Assembly: GCA_016291085.1 (NCBI GenBank)
Contig: JAEEVW010000005.1
Location: 49,110-113,109, forward strand
DNA from: Prevotella sp.
GTDB taxonomy: Bacteria; Bacteroidota; Bacteroidia; Bacteroidales; Bacteroidaceae
DNA: 64,000 nucleotides
Direction of reading: 5' to 3'
Below, in pieces: positions 31,089-38,936 of this stretch. Within the stretch, counting starts at the first letter, position 1; the number at the start of each line of letters is the position of its first letter. The position numbers and the translations under genes are program-made. Below the pieces are notes generated by a model. That model ran no database searches and was not told the DNA's origin. It saw only the letters and a list, made by a program, of their open reading frames with translations.

Positions 31089-32462
31089 ATGGATATTAAA
31101 GAACTGTACCAATTGTACCAACAGCATCCGTGCATCACGACGGATTCACGCAATTGCCCTGAGGGCAGCATTTTCCTCGCATTGAAAGGCGCCTCATTTA
31201 ATGGCAACCAGTTTGCCGTGCAGGCCCTCGAAAAGGGTTGCAGCTACGCCATTATCGACGAGTCGGATATTCTGGATAATCCGGATTGTCCAGAAAACCA
31301 AAAGCAGCATCTTATCCTCGTAAATGATTGTCTGCAAACCTACAAGGACCTGGCTCGCGAACACCGTCGTCAGTTTGACATTCCGATGGTGGGTATCACT
31401 GGCACCAATGGCAAGACGACTACCAAGGAACTGATTCGTGCCGTACTGGCAGAGGAATATGCAGTAATGGCTACAGAGGGTAATTTCAACAACGACGTAG
31501 GTGTGCCTAAGACGCTGTTCCGCTTGGACAAGAATACAGATATTGCCGTTGTGGAGATGGGTGCCTCGCATCCTGGCGACATCAAGACACTGGTAGAAAC
31601 GGCAGAGCCCACCTGTGGTCTCATCACCAACGTGGGACGTGCCCATTTGCAGGGCTTTGGTTCGTTCGAGGGTGTCTGCAAAACCAAGGGCGAGCTGTAC
31701 GACTTCCTCATGGCCCGCGACCTGCCCATCTTCGTCAATCGCGACAATGAGCACCTCATGAAGATGGTTAATGGTGAACGGTTAACGGTTCATGGTCAAA
31801 AGCCAGATATCTATTATTATGGACAGAGTGACAATCCTGACATTCTGATTCGTGGTGAGGTCATCTCGTGTGCTCCCTTCCTGAAGTTCCGTTGGCGCGA
31901 GCAAGACCACGATGCAGGCTATACTTCCGATTGGATGGAGGTACAGACACAATTGATTGGCGCCTATAACCTCGATAACATGCTGGCTGCTATCATCGTG
32001 GGCTATGTCAACAACATCCCCTTCGACAAGATTAATCATGCATTGGAGCACTATAAGCCTACGAACAACCGTTCGCAGTTGACAGAGACAGAGCATAACC
32101 ACCTCATCGTGGACGCTTACAATGCCAACCCCACGTCGATGAAGGCTGCTATCGACAACTTCAAACGCATGGAGGTATCGCCCAAGATGGCCATTTTGGG
32201 TAAGATGGGCGAGCTGGGCGACGTCTCTGATGAGGAGCACCAGAAGGTTGTCGACATGTTGGCTGACGCTGGCTTCGACGAAGTGTGGCTCGTAGGCGAC
32301 GAGTATTTCTCCACTCACCACTCACCTCTCACCAATCTCCGCCTTTTCCACGATGTCGAGGAAGTAAAAGCTGCGATTGCCCAAGAGCAACCGCAGCATC
32401 GATACATTCTGATTAAAGGGTCGAACAGCGTCAAGCTTTTCCAGCTGCCCGAGCTGTTGTAG
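31089..32462 (+). CDS. murF: UDP-N-acetylmuramoyl-tripeptide--D-alanyl-D-alanine ligase
   Basis: GITGTNGKTTTKELI, EGNFNNDVGVPKTL, VDAYNANPTSMKAAI. Confidence 0.96.
   Translation: MDIKELYQLYQQHPCITTDSRNCPEGSIFLALKGASFNGNQFAVQALEKGCSYAIIDESDILDNPDCPENQKQHLILVNDCLQTYKDLAREHRRQFDIPMVGITGTNGKTTTKELIRAVLAEEYAVMATEGNFNNDVGVPKTLFRLDKNTDIAVVEMGASHPGDIKTLVETAEPTCGLITNVGRAHLQGFGSFEGVCKTKGELYDFLMARDLPIFVNRDNEHLMKMVNGERLTVHGQKPDIYYYGQSDNPDILIRGEVISCAPFLKFRWREQDHDAGYTSDWMEVQTQLIGAYNLDNMLAAIIVGYVNNIPFDKINHALEHYKPTNNRSQLTETEHNHLIVDAYNANPTSMKAAIDNFKRMEVSPKMAILGKMGELGDVSDEEHQKVVDMLADAGFDEVWLVGDEYFSTHHSPLTNLRLFHDVEEVKAAIAQEQPQHRYILIKGSNSVKLFQLPELL
31263..31298. repeat. 9-bp-period array inside murF
   Basis: TCGGATATT CTGGATAAT CCGGATTGT CCAGAAAAC. 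Confidence 0.75.
31766..31800. repeat. 7-bp-period array inside murF
   Basis: GGTTAAT GGTGAAC GGTTAAC GGTTCAT GGTCAAA. Confidence 0.8.
32312..32339. repeat. 7-bp-period array inside murF
   Basis: CACTCAC CACTCAC CTCTCAC CAATCTC. Confidence 0.75.
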
Positions 32463-32469
32463 TGGCATC

Positions 32470-34491
32470 TTACCAGCCGCCAGGACCTCCACCACTTGAG
32501 GTGTAGTTGCTGAGCGTTACGCTGCTGCCACCATCGATAGTGCCATTGACGCTGGCCATACCATCGAACAGTTCCGTGCCTTCCGATACGGTGACGCCAG
32601 ACTTTAAGGTAGGTGTCGACGAGGTGTAGACAATCAGTTTCTGACTGCCACTGCCTCCGCCACCAGGACCGCCTCCCCAGCCGCCTCCGCCACCACCAGA
32701 GGAAGACTTGGTAGGAGTCTTGAAGGCAGCCACCTGCGTGTCGCCATTATAGAGGGCATACCACGAGGTAGCATTCCACGAGGTGGTGTATTTGCACGTA
32801 CCGCCCGAAATGCTGGAACCTCCCTCCAAATCGCCCACAGCGATGATGGTGCCACCCGTGATATAGAGTTTCTTGCCCTGCTCCGTATTGGCGTCGATAG
32901 ATTTCTCTGCATTCCCTGTACCGATGGCATAGACCAGACCACCCTGGATATAGCAGTTGCCATTGGCGTCGATACCATCATTACCCGTTGAGTAGGCAAA
33001 GACGTAACCGCCACTGATGGTCAGGTCGCCAGAGCCTCCCGTCGAGGTGTTATACGAGGCATTGATGCCATCATCAGCGGCATTGACGGTAATCTGTCCG
33101 CCAGTAATCGTGATGCTGGTCTTCGATTCGATACCCTCGCCACCAGCGCCAGTCGTCGTGACGTAGATGACAGCATCGTCGCTAATCGTAATGGCACCAT
33201 CAGCCTTGATGCCTTTAGGAGACGATTTGTAGTCGCTCTCGTATTTGTCCAGTTGCTGCGACGAGGTGACGACAGACAGGGTTCCCGTGCTGGAAGCCAC
33301 TACGGCATTGCCAGACGTGCTGATAGTCGTCGTACCGCCCTTCATGGTAAGTGCGCCATCGACGTTGAGTCCCTTGCCGCCTGCACCCGTACTGGTCAGC
33401 GACAGCGTTCCACCACTGATGGTCATTGCTCCGTCGGCACTCAGACAAGACGCAGCCTTCGTCTTCAGTTTACTGCTGTCCCATACGCCTCCGCCAGAGG
33501 TGGTAATCGTCACCTTGCCCCCGCTGATGCGCATGTCGCCTTCGCTCTTGACACCCTTGGCGGCATCTGCCGTCACGTTGACAGTCAGCGTGCCGTCCTC
33601 GATATACACGTTGCCCGAGTCCTCGTCTTCATGATCCGTCGTCTCACCCGTTGAACCTGTCGTGGTGTCCTCAATGTCACACTGGATACCATCGTCGCCA
33701 ACGCCCTTGATGGTAATGGTGCCGCTGGTCATCTGGAAGAACTGCTCGCAGTTGATGCCATCACCAACAGCCGACAGCACGTTGATGGTCGCATTCTTCA
33801 GCGTGATGTACTCACCCGTCTTGATACCGTGCTTCACCTGTCCAGTGATGTTGAGCGTACCCTTTTGGGCAAACTCCGCATGGCCCTTGATATACAGACA
33901 GCCCTTTTGCGAACCGCCAGCAGCATCAACCAGCGTATTGGTCGTACCAGTAATAACCTTCACCTTGATGCGCTTGCCGTTCTGGATGTGGACGGCAGCA
34001 CCGCTATATACTGGTGTCGCATTGGTCAGCGTCAAGCCGTTAAACTCAACAGTAGCCTTATAGGAGCCCGACATATAGAACTCGCCATCCGTCGAAGTAC
34101 CTGACAGCGTGTAGGTAATCTCCTCAGCGAGATTGTCACTTTGGGCTATCGAGACGTGAGCGCCACTGACGGTAGGCGTAACGTATTGAGCCACGTTGCC
34201 TGCCACAGTCACCAAAGCCGATGAACCGCCGTAGGCCACACTGATGGCATTGTCCGTTACCTGTGAATCGTCTACCTTCATACTGACATTGCTAAGTGTG
34301 AATGTCTTACCCATGATAGTAACCGTCTCGCCATTTGCGAAAGTCATATCACCCGTCTGACTGGCAGGAAACTGATAAGTCACATTACCCTCTGTCACGT
34401 TCAGCGTCTGGGCCGAGGAAATGAGTAATGAGAAATGAGAAATGAGAAATGCTGCCAGCACTGTCATTCTAATCATATATGTCTTTTTCAT
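32470..34491 (-). CDS. Secreted carbohydrate-binding (DUF4353/Cthe_2159-like) beta-helix protein
   Basis: Repeated TISGGxxxxxxxGxGGxGIxxDGxxTI; Gly-rich C-terminal region. Confidence 0.82.
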   Translation of the reverse strand: MKKTYMIRMTVLAAFLISHFSLLISSAQTLNVTEGNVTYQFPASQTGDMTFANGETVTIMGKTFTLSNVSMKVDDSQVTDNAISVAYGGSSALVTVAGNVAQYVTPTVSGAHVSIAQSDNLAEEITYTLSGTSTDGEFYMSGSYKATVEFNGLTLTNATPVYSGAAVHIQNGKRIKVKVITGTTNTLVDAAGGSQKGCLYIKGHAEFAQKGTLNITGQVKHGIKTGEYITLKNATINVLSAVGDGINCEQFFQMTSGTITIKGVGDDGIQCDIEDTTTGSTGETTDHEDEDSGNVYIEDGTLTVNVTADAAKGVKSEGDMRISGGKVTITTSGGGVWDSSKLKTKAASCLSADGAMTISGGTLSLTSTGAGGKGLNVDGALTMKGGTTTISTSGNAVVASSTGTLSVVTSSQQLDKYESDYKSSPKGIKADGAITISDDAVIYVTTTGAGGEGIESKTSITITGGQITVNAADDGINASYNTSTGGSGDLTISGGYVFAYSTGNDGIDANGNCYIQGGLVYAIGTGNAEKSIDANTEQGKKLYITGGTIIAVGDLEGGSSISGGTCKYTTSWNATSWYALYNGDTQVAAFKTPTKSSSGGGGGGWGGGPGGGGSGSQKLIVYTSSTPTLKSGVTVSEGTELFDGMASVNGTIDGGSSVTLSNYTSSGGGPGGW
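34418..34452. repeat. Heptamer array encoding the signal peptide core of the DUF4353 protein
   Basis: GAAATGA GTAATGA GAAATGA GAAATGA GAAATGC. Confidence 0.9.
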
Positions 34492-34862
34492 TTTACTGTC
34501 ACTTTAAAGGTTCCTTTGGGGGTCTTTACAATGTATACGCCTTTCTGCATCTGACTGCGGCTCACCTTGTTGCCTTTCAGGTCGTAGATGTCAGTGGCCT
34601 CGTCGAGGTCAGCGACCATTGTTTCGCTGATGCCTGTAGTGCTCTCGTCAGTAGTCGAGAAGTACATCTTGCTCAGGTTCACGAGGGTAAACGACTGATT
34701 GCCAGCCGTCAGGGTCGTACCGCTGATAGTCAGTGTCAGCGATTCAGTAGACACGGAGATCTTGTTGCCGTCCGTCGCCTCAAAGGTCAGATAGGGATAG
34801 TCAGCCGCCTGTGTGACCAACATCCCCATCATCATCATCATTAAAAATAGTAGTCTTTTCAT
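34488..34862 (-). CDS. Small secreted protein with Prevotella-type C-terminal tail
   Basis: MKRLLFLMMMMMGMLVTQAADYPYLTFEATDG...IYDLKGNKVSRSQMQKGVYIVKTPKGTFKVTVK; start trimmed from 35021. Confidence 0.75.
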   Translation of the reverse strand: MKRLLFLMMMMMGMLVTQAADYPYLTFEATDGNKISVSTESLTLTISGTTLTAGNQSFTLVNLSKMYFSTTDESTTGISETMVADLDEATDIYDLKGNKVSRSQMQKGVYIVKTPKGTFKVTVK

Positions 34863-35017
34863 ATCGCTCGTAGTTAAAACTTTTATAATCCACTGCAAAG
34901 ATAAGACAAAAATCCCTTCCCACCTAATTTTTTCAGTAAACGCCCCCATTTTATCTACGAACGCCCCAACGACAGACATCCCTGGAGAAATACAATATAA
35001 TAATAAAAAAGAAAAAA

Positions 35018-35083
35018 ACATAGCCCCCCGCGCCCCAATTGCTGGGAATCCCTTTGTACAAAGGAGTCTTTTAGGGGCTATGT
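35018..35083. repeat. Nested inverted repeats (10-bp outer arms, 14-bp inner palindrome)
   Basis: ACATAGCCCC...CCTTTGTACAAAGG...GGGGCTATGT. Confidence 0.75.
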
Positions 35084-35156
35084 TTGCTAAAAACAGTGCC
35101 CCAACCCCGCCCCAACAGTGCCCCCTTCAAAAATCCAAAGAAAGCTTTTGCGTATA

Positions 35157-35220
35157 CGCGAACGGTCGTTTGGGCTAACGAGAACGGTTGTTTGGGCTAA
35201 CGCGAACGGTTGCGAGAAGG
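35157..35220. repeat. 22-bp tandem repeat, about 2.5-3 copies
   Basis: CGCGAACGGTCGTTTGGGCTAA CGAGAACGGTTGTTTGGGCTAA CGCGAACGGTTGCGAG... Confidence 0.85.
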
Positions 35221-35263
35221 CTTCTCAGTCCCTCCCACAACGGCTCTCGCACCCTGCCCGGAC

Positions 35264-35354
35264 GGGCCTTATACCCTATAAGGCCCTATTTGAACGAAGC
35301 AAAGGAACCATTTGAACAAAGCAAAGGAACCATTTGAACGACGCAAAGAAGCCG
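35264..35354 (+). repeat. Intergenic element: palindromic head + 3 x 22-bp repeats (copy 1)
   Basis: GGGCCTTATA-CCC-TATAAGGCCC then TTTGAACGAAGCAAAGGAACCA / TTTGAACAAAGCAAAGGAACCA / TTTGAACGACGCAAAGAAGCCG. Confidence 0.88.
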
Positions 35355-35398
35355 TTCCATCAGTTTTACGCGGCATGCTATATATAAAAAAGGTATCG

Positions 35399-36151
35399 TC
35401 AGTCGTTCCACAGTTCCTGAAGGACGCTGAGGCTTTTGAGTTCAGGGAACTGGGGGATGTGGAGCTGATAGTAGTGAAGCAGGACGTTGAGGATGCGGTT
35501 GCGATCCGTGTGGTTGAGGCGATAGAGATGCATGGTGGGGAAGTCCATGCGCATCAGGGTATGGATGCGACGCGAGTCATCGGGTTGCAGGAAATCGCGG
35601 TGGGTGGGAACTAAAGTGCAAAACCGGCCTTCTCGCAAATCGAAGAACATGTCACTCCCCTCGCCCTTTGGAGAGGGGTCGGGGGTGAGGCTTAGATTGG
35701 GGTAGAAGCCCAGGAAGCGGCTCATTCGCATCAAAAAGGTCAGGTGGAAATTAGCATATCCCTTTTCAGCGAAGTCGAGCCATTGCATTGCGTCGACAAG
35801 ATAGGCAAACAACGGGGCGTTCTGTTGTTCTGAGCGTAAGGCATGATACAGGAACTCGGCGATAAATAGCGAGAGTGCCAACTTCTCTGGCGAGAACGGT
35901 ATGGAGGCGTAGGCTGACAACAGACGGGCATCCTTCACTTTTTGCAGTTGCATGCGTTGACGAAGGTCCACCTCCACCTCGAGCAGGGTCATTGGCTGGA
36001 AATATTGCTTCTTCAGTCGTGCCTTCTGGGTCTTGGGAATGGGTACGACACACGACAGACGCCCCGCCTCTCGCGTATACAAATCTACGATGAGGCGCGT
36101 CTCTCCATACTTCAAAGAATGGAGCACAATGGCTTCCGTTTTCACTAACAC
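35399..36151 (-). CDS. recO: DNA repair protein RecO
   Basis: TEAIVLHSLKYGETRLIVDLYTREAGRLSCVV; FLGFYPNL; FPELKSLSVL. Confidence 0.9.
   Translation of the reverse strand: MLVKTEAIVLHSLKYGETRLIVDLYTREAGRLSCVVPIPKTQKARLKKQYFQPMTLLEVEVDLRQRMQLQKVKDARLLSAYASIPFSPEKLALSLFIAEFLYHALRSEQQNAPLFAYLVDAMQWLDFAEKGYANFHLTFLMRMSRFLGFYPNLSLTPDPSPKGEGSDMFFDLREGRFCTLVPTHRDFLQPDDSRRIHTLMRMDFPTMHLYRLNHTDRNRILNVLLHYYQLHIPQFPELKSLSVLQELWND
35655..35690. repeat. 36-bp palindromic repeat inside recO
   Basis: CTCCCCTCGCCCTTTGGAGAGGGGTCGGGGGTGAGG. Confidence 0.92.
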
Positions 36152-36171
36152 GAGGGCAAAGATACAAAGAA

Positions 36172-36273
36172 GTTAAGAGTTAAGAGTTAAGAATTAAGAG
36201 TTTTTAAGGCCAAAAGTTGTTAAATATACTTAATTCTACATATTTTCTTAATTCTTAATTCTTCATTCTTAAT
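36172..36273. repeat. Inverted pair of heptamer arrays
   Basis: (GTTAAGA)x3 ATTAAGA at 36172-36199; TCTTAAT TCTTAAT TCTTCAT TCTTAAT at 36246-36273. Confidence 0.88.
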
Positions 36274-36308
36274 TAAAGTGAGTACCTTTGCACCCGCTTT
36301 TACGAGCT

Positions 36309-36383
36309 GGTCCCTTCGTCTATCGGTTAGGACGAGAGATTTTCATTCTCTAAAGAGGAGTTCGACTCTCCTAGGGACTACCA
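36309..36383 (+). tRNA. tRNA-Glu (anticodon TTC), CCA encoded
   Basis: GGTCCCTTCGTCTATCGGTTAGGACGAGAGATTTTCATTCTCTAAAGAGGAGTTCGACTCTCCTAGGGACTACCA. Confidence 0.95.
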
Positions 36384-36525
36384 TTAAATCCGTCATCTGC
36401 ACAGCCAAGTGCTACCCGTTACGGGAACAAGGTGCCGGAGGGTTTCAAACCCCGCCCAGGGCAGTCCGATGAGACGCAAGACCCACAAGCTTTAAGTTAA
36501 ACAATTAAAAAACAAAAAAATTAAA

Positions 36526-36780
36526 ATGGCAAATCACAAGTCATCCCTGAAGAGAATTCGTCAGGACAAGAAAAAGGCAGAGCACAATCACTATTATGCC
36601 AAGACCATGCGTAACGCTGTTCGCAAGCTTCGCGCAACGACCAACAAGGAAGAGGCTGTAGCCCTGTACCCCAAGGTACAGAAGATGCTGGACAAGTTGG
36701 CTAAGACCAACATCATCCACAAGAACAAGGCCGCTAACCTGAAGTCAAGTCTTGCTCTGCACATCAGCAAGCTGGGATAA
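36526..36780 (+). CDS. rpsT: 30S ribosomal protein S20
   Basis: [36 protein letters not shown]. Confidence 0.98.
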   Translation: MANHKSSLKRIRQDKKKAEHNHYYAKTMRNAVRKLRATTNKEEAVALYPKVQKMLDKLAKTNIIHKNKAANLKSSLALHISKLG

Positions 36781-36803
36781 ACTTATTCATCCAAGCATAA
36801 TTG

Positions 36804-36836
36804 CCGCACGCTGTTTCCAGCGTGCGGTTATTTTTT
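36804..36836 (+). terminator. Rho-independent terminator after rpsT
   Basis: CCGCACGCTG-TTTC-CAGCGTGCGG-TTATTTTTT. Confidence 0.92.
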
Positions 36837-36915
36837 ATAAAAAATAAACACTTTTCTTTCGTTTAAGTCTTGGAAAATTAGTACCTTTGCAGTCAAATTC
36901 GCAAGATAACAAAAA

Positions 36916-38889
36916 ATGACAGAAGAACAGAACAAAGCAAGTAACTATTCCGCGAGTAACATTCAGGTGCTCGAAGGACTGGAGGCCGTGCGCAAGCGTC
37001 CGGCCATGTATATCGGAGACATCAGCGAAAAGGGTCTCCACCACCTCGTTAACGAAACCGTCGACAACTCTATCGACGAGGCTATGGCAGGCTACTGCAC
37101 GCACATCGAGGTAACTATCAACGAAGACAACAGTATTACTGTTCAGGACAATGGACGTGGTATCCCCGTCGACGAACACGAGAAGATGCACAAGTCGGCC
37201 CTCGAGGTCGTGATGACTGTGTTGCATGCTGGTGGTAAGTTCGACAAGGGTTCCTATAAGGTTTCCGGTGGCCTGCACGGTGTGGGTGTGAGCTGTGTGA
37301 ACGCTCTGTCGACCCACATGCTGTCGCAGGTGTTCCGCAACGGACACATCTACCAGCAGGAATACGAGAAGGGCAAGCCCCTTTACGACGTAAAGATTGT
37401 GGGTGACACTGAGCTGACCGGTACCCGTCAGCAGTTCTGGCCCGACGGCAGCATCTTTATCACCACAGAATACAAGTACGACATCATTGCTCGTCGTATG
37501 CGTGAACTGGCCTACCTGAATGCAGGCATCACCATCACGCTGACAGACCTGCGCCCCGATGAGGAAGGCAATCTGAGACAGCCTGAGGTATTCCACGCCA
37601 AGGAGGGTCTGAAAGAGTTTGTGCGCTACGTCGACCGCCACCGCACATCTATCATTGGCGACCCCATCTGCTTGAAGACCGAGAAAGACGGTGTACCCAT
37701 CGAGGTGGCCCTGCTCTATAACAGCGATTATTCGGAAAACATCCATTCCTACGTCAATAACATCAATACCATTGAGGGTGGTACTCACCTGACAGGCTTC
37801 CGCATCGCCCTGGCACGCACACTGAAGAAGTATGCCGACGAAGACGACCAGTTGCGCAAGCAGATTGAGAAAGCCAAGATTGAAGTGGCTCAGGACGACT
37901 TCCGCGAGGGGTTGACAGCCATCATCTCTGTAAAGGTGGCAGAACCACAGTTCGAAGGACAGACCAAGACCAAGCTGGGTAACAGCGAAGTGAACGGAGC
38001 CGTACAGAAGGCTGTAGGTGAAGCGATGACCAACTATCTGGAGGAGCACCCCAAAGAGGCCCATACCATCTGCGAGAAAGTCATACTGGCTGCTACCGCA
38101 CGTATTGCAGCCCGTAAGGCCCGTGAGAGTGTGCAGCGCAAGAACCCGATGACGGGTGGTGGTCTGCCTGGCAAACTGGCTGACTGCTCTGAGAAGGATC
38201 CGAAGGTTTGTGAGATCTTCCTCGTCGAGGGTGACTCCGCAGGCGGCAGTGCCAAGCAGGGTCGTGACCGCCATTTCCAGGCTATTCTTCCCCTACGTGG
38301 TAAGATTCTGAATGTCGAAAAGGTTCAGTGGCACCGTGTCTTCGAGGCTGAGTCCGTGATGAACATCATCCAGTCGATTGGCGTGCGCTTTGGTGTAGAC
38401 GGCGAGGACTCTAAGGAGGCCAACATTGACAAGTTGCGCTACGACAAAATCATCATCATGACCGATGCCGACGTCGATGGCTCTCACATCGACACGCTCA
38501 TCATGACGCTCTTCTACCGCTTCATGCCACAGGTCATTCAGGGCGGACACCTCTACATCGCCACTCCCCCACTCTACAAGTGTACCTATAAGAAGTTCTC
38601 GGAGTACTGCTATACCGAACAGCAGCGTCAGGCCTTCATCGACAAGTATGTGGCTGGCGATGAGAATGCCTCTGCTCTGCACACCCAGCGCTACAAAGGT
38701 TTGGGTGAGATGAATCCCGAGCAGTTGTGGGAGACGACAATGAATCCTGAGAACCGCCTGCTGAAGCAAGTGACCATCGAGAATGCTGCCGAGGCGGATG
38801 AAATATTCTCGATGCTCATGGGCGACGACGTCGAGCCGCGCCGACAATTCATCGAGAAGAACGCCACCTACGCAAATATCGACGCATAA
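36916..38889 (+). CDS. gyrB: DNA gyrase subunit B
   Basis: VLEGLEAVRKRPAMYIGD, EGDSAGGSAKQGRDRHFQAILPLRGKILNVEK, TDADVDGSHI. Confidence 0.97.
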   Translation: MTEEQNKASNYSASNIQVLEGLEAVRKRPAMYIGDISEKGLHHLVNETVDNSIDEAMAGYCTHIEVTINEDNSITVQDNGRGIPVDEHEKMHKSALEVVMTVLHAGGKFDKGSYKVSGGLHGVGVSCVNALSTHMLSQVFRNGHIYQQEYEKGKPLYDVKIVGDTELTGTRQQFWPDGSIFITTEYKYDIIARRMRELAYLNAGITITLTDLRPDEEGNLRQPEVFHAKEGLKEFVRYVDRHRTSIIGDPICLKTEKDGVPIEVALLYNSDYSENIHSYVNNINTIEGGTHLTGFRIALARTLKKYADEDDQLRKQIEKAKIEVAQDDFREGLTAIISVKVAEPQFEGQTKTKLGNSEVNGAVQKAVGEAMTNYLEEHPKEAHTICEKVILAATARIAARKARESVQRKNPMTGGGLPGKLADCSEKDPKVCEIFLVEGDSAGGSAKQGRDRHFQAILPLRGKILNVEKVQWHRVFEAESVMNIIQSIGVRFGVDGEDSKEANIDKLRYDKIIIMTDADVDGSHIDTLIMTLFYRFMPQVIQGGHLYIATPPLYKCTYKKFSEYCYTEQQRQAFIDKYVAGDENASALHTQRYKGLGEMNPEQLWETTMNPENRLLKQVTIENAAEADEIFSMLMGDDVEPRRQFIEKNATYANIDA

Positions 38890-38936
38890 AGAAAAAATAA
38901 TCATGGTGCCTGGCTCTTCGTCAGGCACCAATCAGT

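Noticed and set aside
36278-36472. 64-aa ORF over the tRNA-Glu region
   Set aside because: Overlaps a convincing tRNA; not a protein
36384-36525. Cobalamin riboswitch or RNase P RNA
   Set aside because: Lacks the conserved B12-box and the GAGGAAAGTCCGGGC core; kept only as a possible uncharacterised leader
36835-38274. 479-aa minus-strand ORF
   Set aside because: Antisense to gyrB, which has unmistakable GyrB motifs; shadow ORF from codon bias
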